Assembly: GCF_000755165.1 (NCBI RefSeq)
Contig: NC_025881.1
Span: 964,526-1,028,525 of the forward strand
From: Leishmania panamensis
Lineage: Eukaryota > Euglenozoa > Kinetoplastea > Trypanosomatida > Trypanosomatidae
Reading direction: 5' to 3'
DNA length: 64,000 nt
Shown here: positions 63,668-64,000 of the stretch, piece by piece
Layout of the letters: each line of letters starts with the position of its first letter
Position numbering within the stretch: the stretch's first letter is position 1
Program-made: the position numbers and the translations under genes
Notes under the pieces: model-generated
Told to the model about the DNA's origin: nothing
Databases searched by the model: none
What the model saw: the letters and a program-made list of their open reading frames with translations, nothing else

Positions 63668-64000
63668 CTAGCTTGTCTCACTCCGGTTGACCCTGTTGTC
63701 TTCGTTCTCCAAGGCCAGGCTGTCCCCGTCAGTGGTCTGCAACGTGTCCTTCCGGACGAAGATGGACGGCAATGCCCGGACAAGGCTCTCTGGGTCTACC
63801 ACCGGCATGGGCATCAAGATACCAGAGCCTTGCTGCGAGTTCTTCAGAGCTGACCTACTCGACATGTTGGAGACGCCGAACGGCTTCGAAGACGCCTCAT
63901 TGTCCAACGCGTTCACGTACGCGGATCCATTGCGCTCACGCAGCACCATCGGCACTATTGGAATCTCCTCTTTCGGTGGGGTCATGGTGAGGCAGCAGTA
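63668..64000 (-). CDS. C-terminal end of an unidentified protein, continues beyond the window
   Basis: The minus frame is open from the right edge to a stop at 63668-63670. It contains an ATG at 63985, but the preceding codons (YCCLT) are also open, so this may be the tail of a longer protein. The visible 110 residues are polar with mixed charge: TPPKEEIPIVPMVLRERNGS, a Ser-rich middle, SGILMPMPVVDPESLVRALP, then an acidic end (LENEDNRVNRSETS). No membrane segment or domain is visible. It resembles a cytoplasmic tail of a transporter or receptor, but this is a guess. Orientation agrees with the rest of the unit. Confidence 0.6.
   Translation of the reverse strand, partial: YCCLTMTPPKEEIPIVPMVLRERNGSAYVNALDNEASSKPFGVSNMSSRSALKNSQQGSGILMPMPVVDPESLVRALPSIFVRKDTLQTTDGDSLALENEDNRVNRSETS

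Noticed and set aside
1..64000. tRNA, snRNA and snoRNA genes
   Set aside because: I looked for T-loop (GGTTCGA-type) and box C/D patterns; isolated matches such as near 29860 lack a cloverleaf context, so none is called.

Overview
This window looks like nuclear DNA of a trypanosomatid, most probably a Leishmania or a close relative. Every convincing protein gene lies on the minus strand and has no introns. Genes are separated by roughly 0.6-5 kb of low-complexity sequence rich in purine/pyrimidine tracts, and most starts sit just downstream of a polypyrimidine tract and AG, as expected for spliced-leader trans-splicing. The gene set (syntaxin-16-like SNARE, TRAPPC9/Trs120-like protein, galactokinase with a glycosomal SKL tail, mitochondrial acyl-CoA dehydrogenase, BTB-T1 protein, EngB-like GTPase) and a SIDER2-like element fit that assignment. 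Species is not resolvable by eye. From memory, unverified, the acyl-CoA dehydrogenase and galactokinase resemble a chromosome 35 neighbourhood of Leishmania major.

The window reads as part of one polycistronic unit transcribed from position 64000 towards 1. In transcription order: the C-terminal end of an unidentified protein (63668 to the right edge); a gene-poor 4.5 kb; a small single-span membrane protein (58638-59138); an MFS transporter (53149-55230) in a repeat-rich block; a Dpy-30/IQ-motif protein (45568-49605); an EngB-like GTPase (42536-44479); a coiled-coil protein (39976-41742); galactokinase (37477-38907); a 5 kb gap; acyl-CoA dehydrogenase (31183-32448); a SET-domain protein (26408-28636); a syntaxin (23300-24208); a LYR-like protein (20295-21881); a TRAPPC9-like protein (14693-19276); a BTB-T1 protein (11962-13323); an HSBP1-like protein (9278-9649); an ankyrin protein (6433-6954); a low-complexity protein (3635-5641); a four-span membrane protein (2197-3000); and a TruD-family pseudouridine synthase running off the left edge (1-1564). 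The functions are mixed, as is normal for trypanosomatid units, and no shared pathway is implied.

The most unusual structure is a pair of dispersed, GC-rich, nearly identical elements. Element A (527 bp) occurs at 30491-31017 and 52446-52972 with about five differences; both copies lie about 170 bp past the stop codon of the gene upstream in transcription order, in the same orientation, and end at a telomere-like TTAGGG. Element B (787 bp) occurs at 50343-51129 and 56065-56851 with no difference that I found; both copies abut a CA microsatellite. The B copies are direct repeats enclosing one A copy, a probable decayed gene and the whole MFS transporter, a geometry that could support circular or tandem amplification of the transporter.

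Limits: gene functions are judged by eye from family motifs, no searches were run, and start codons follow the first sensible ATG after a plausible splice acceptor.
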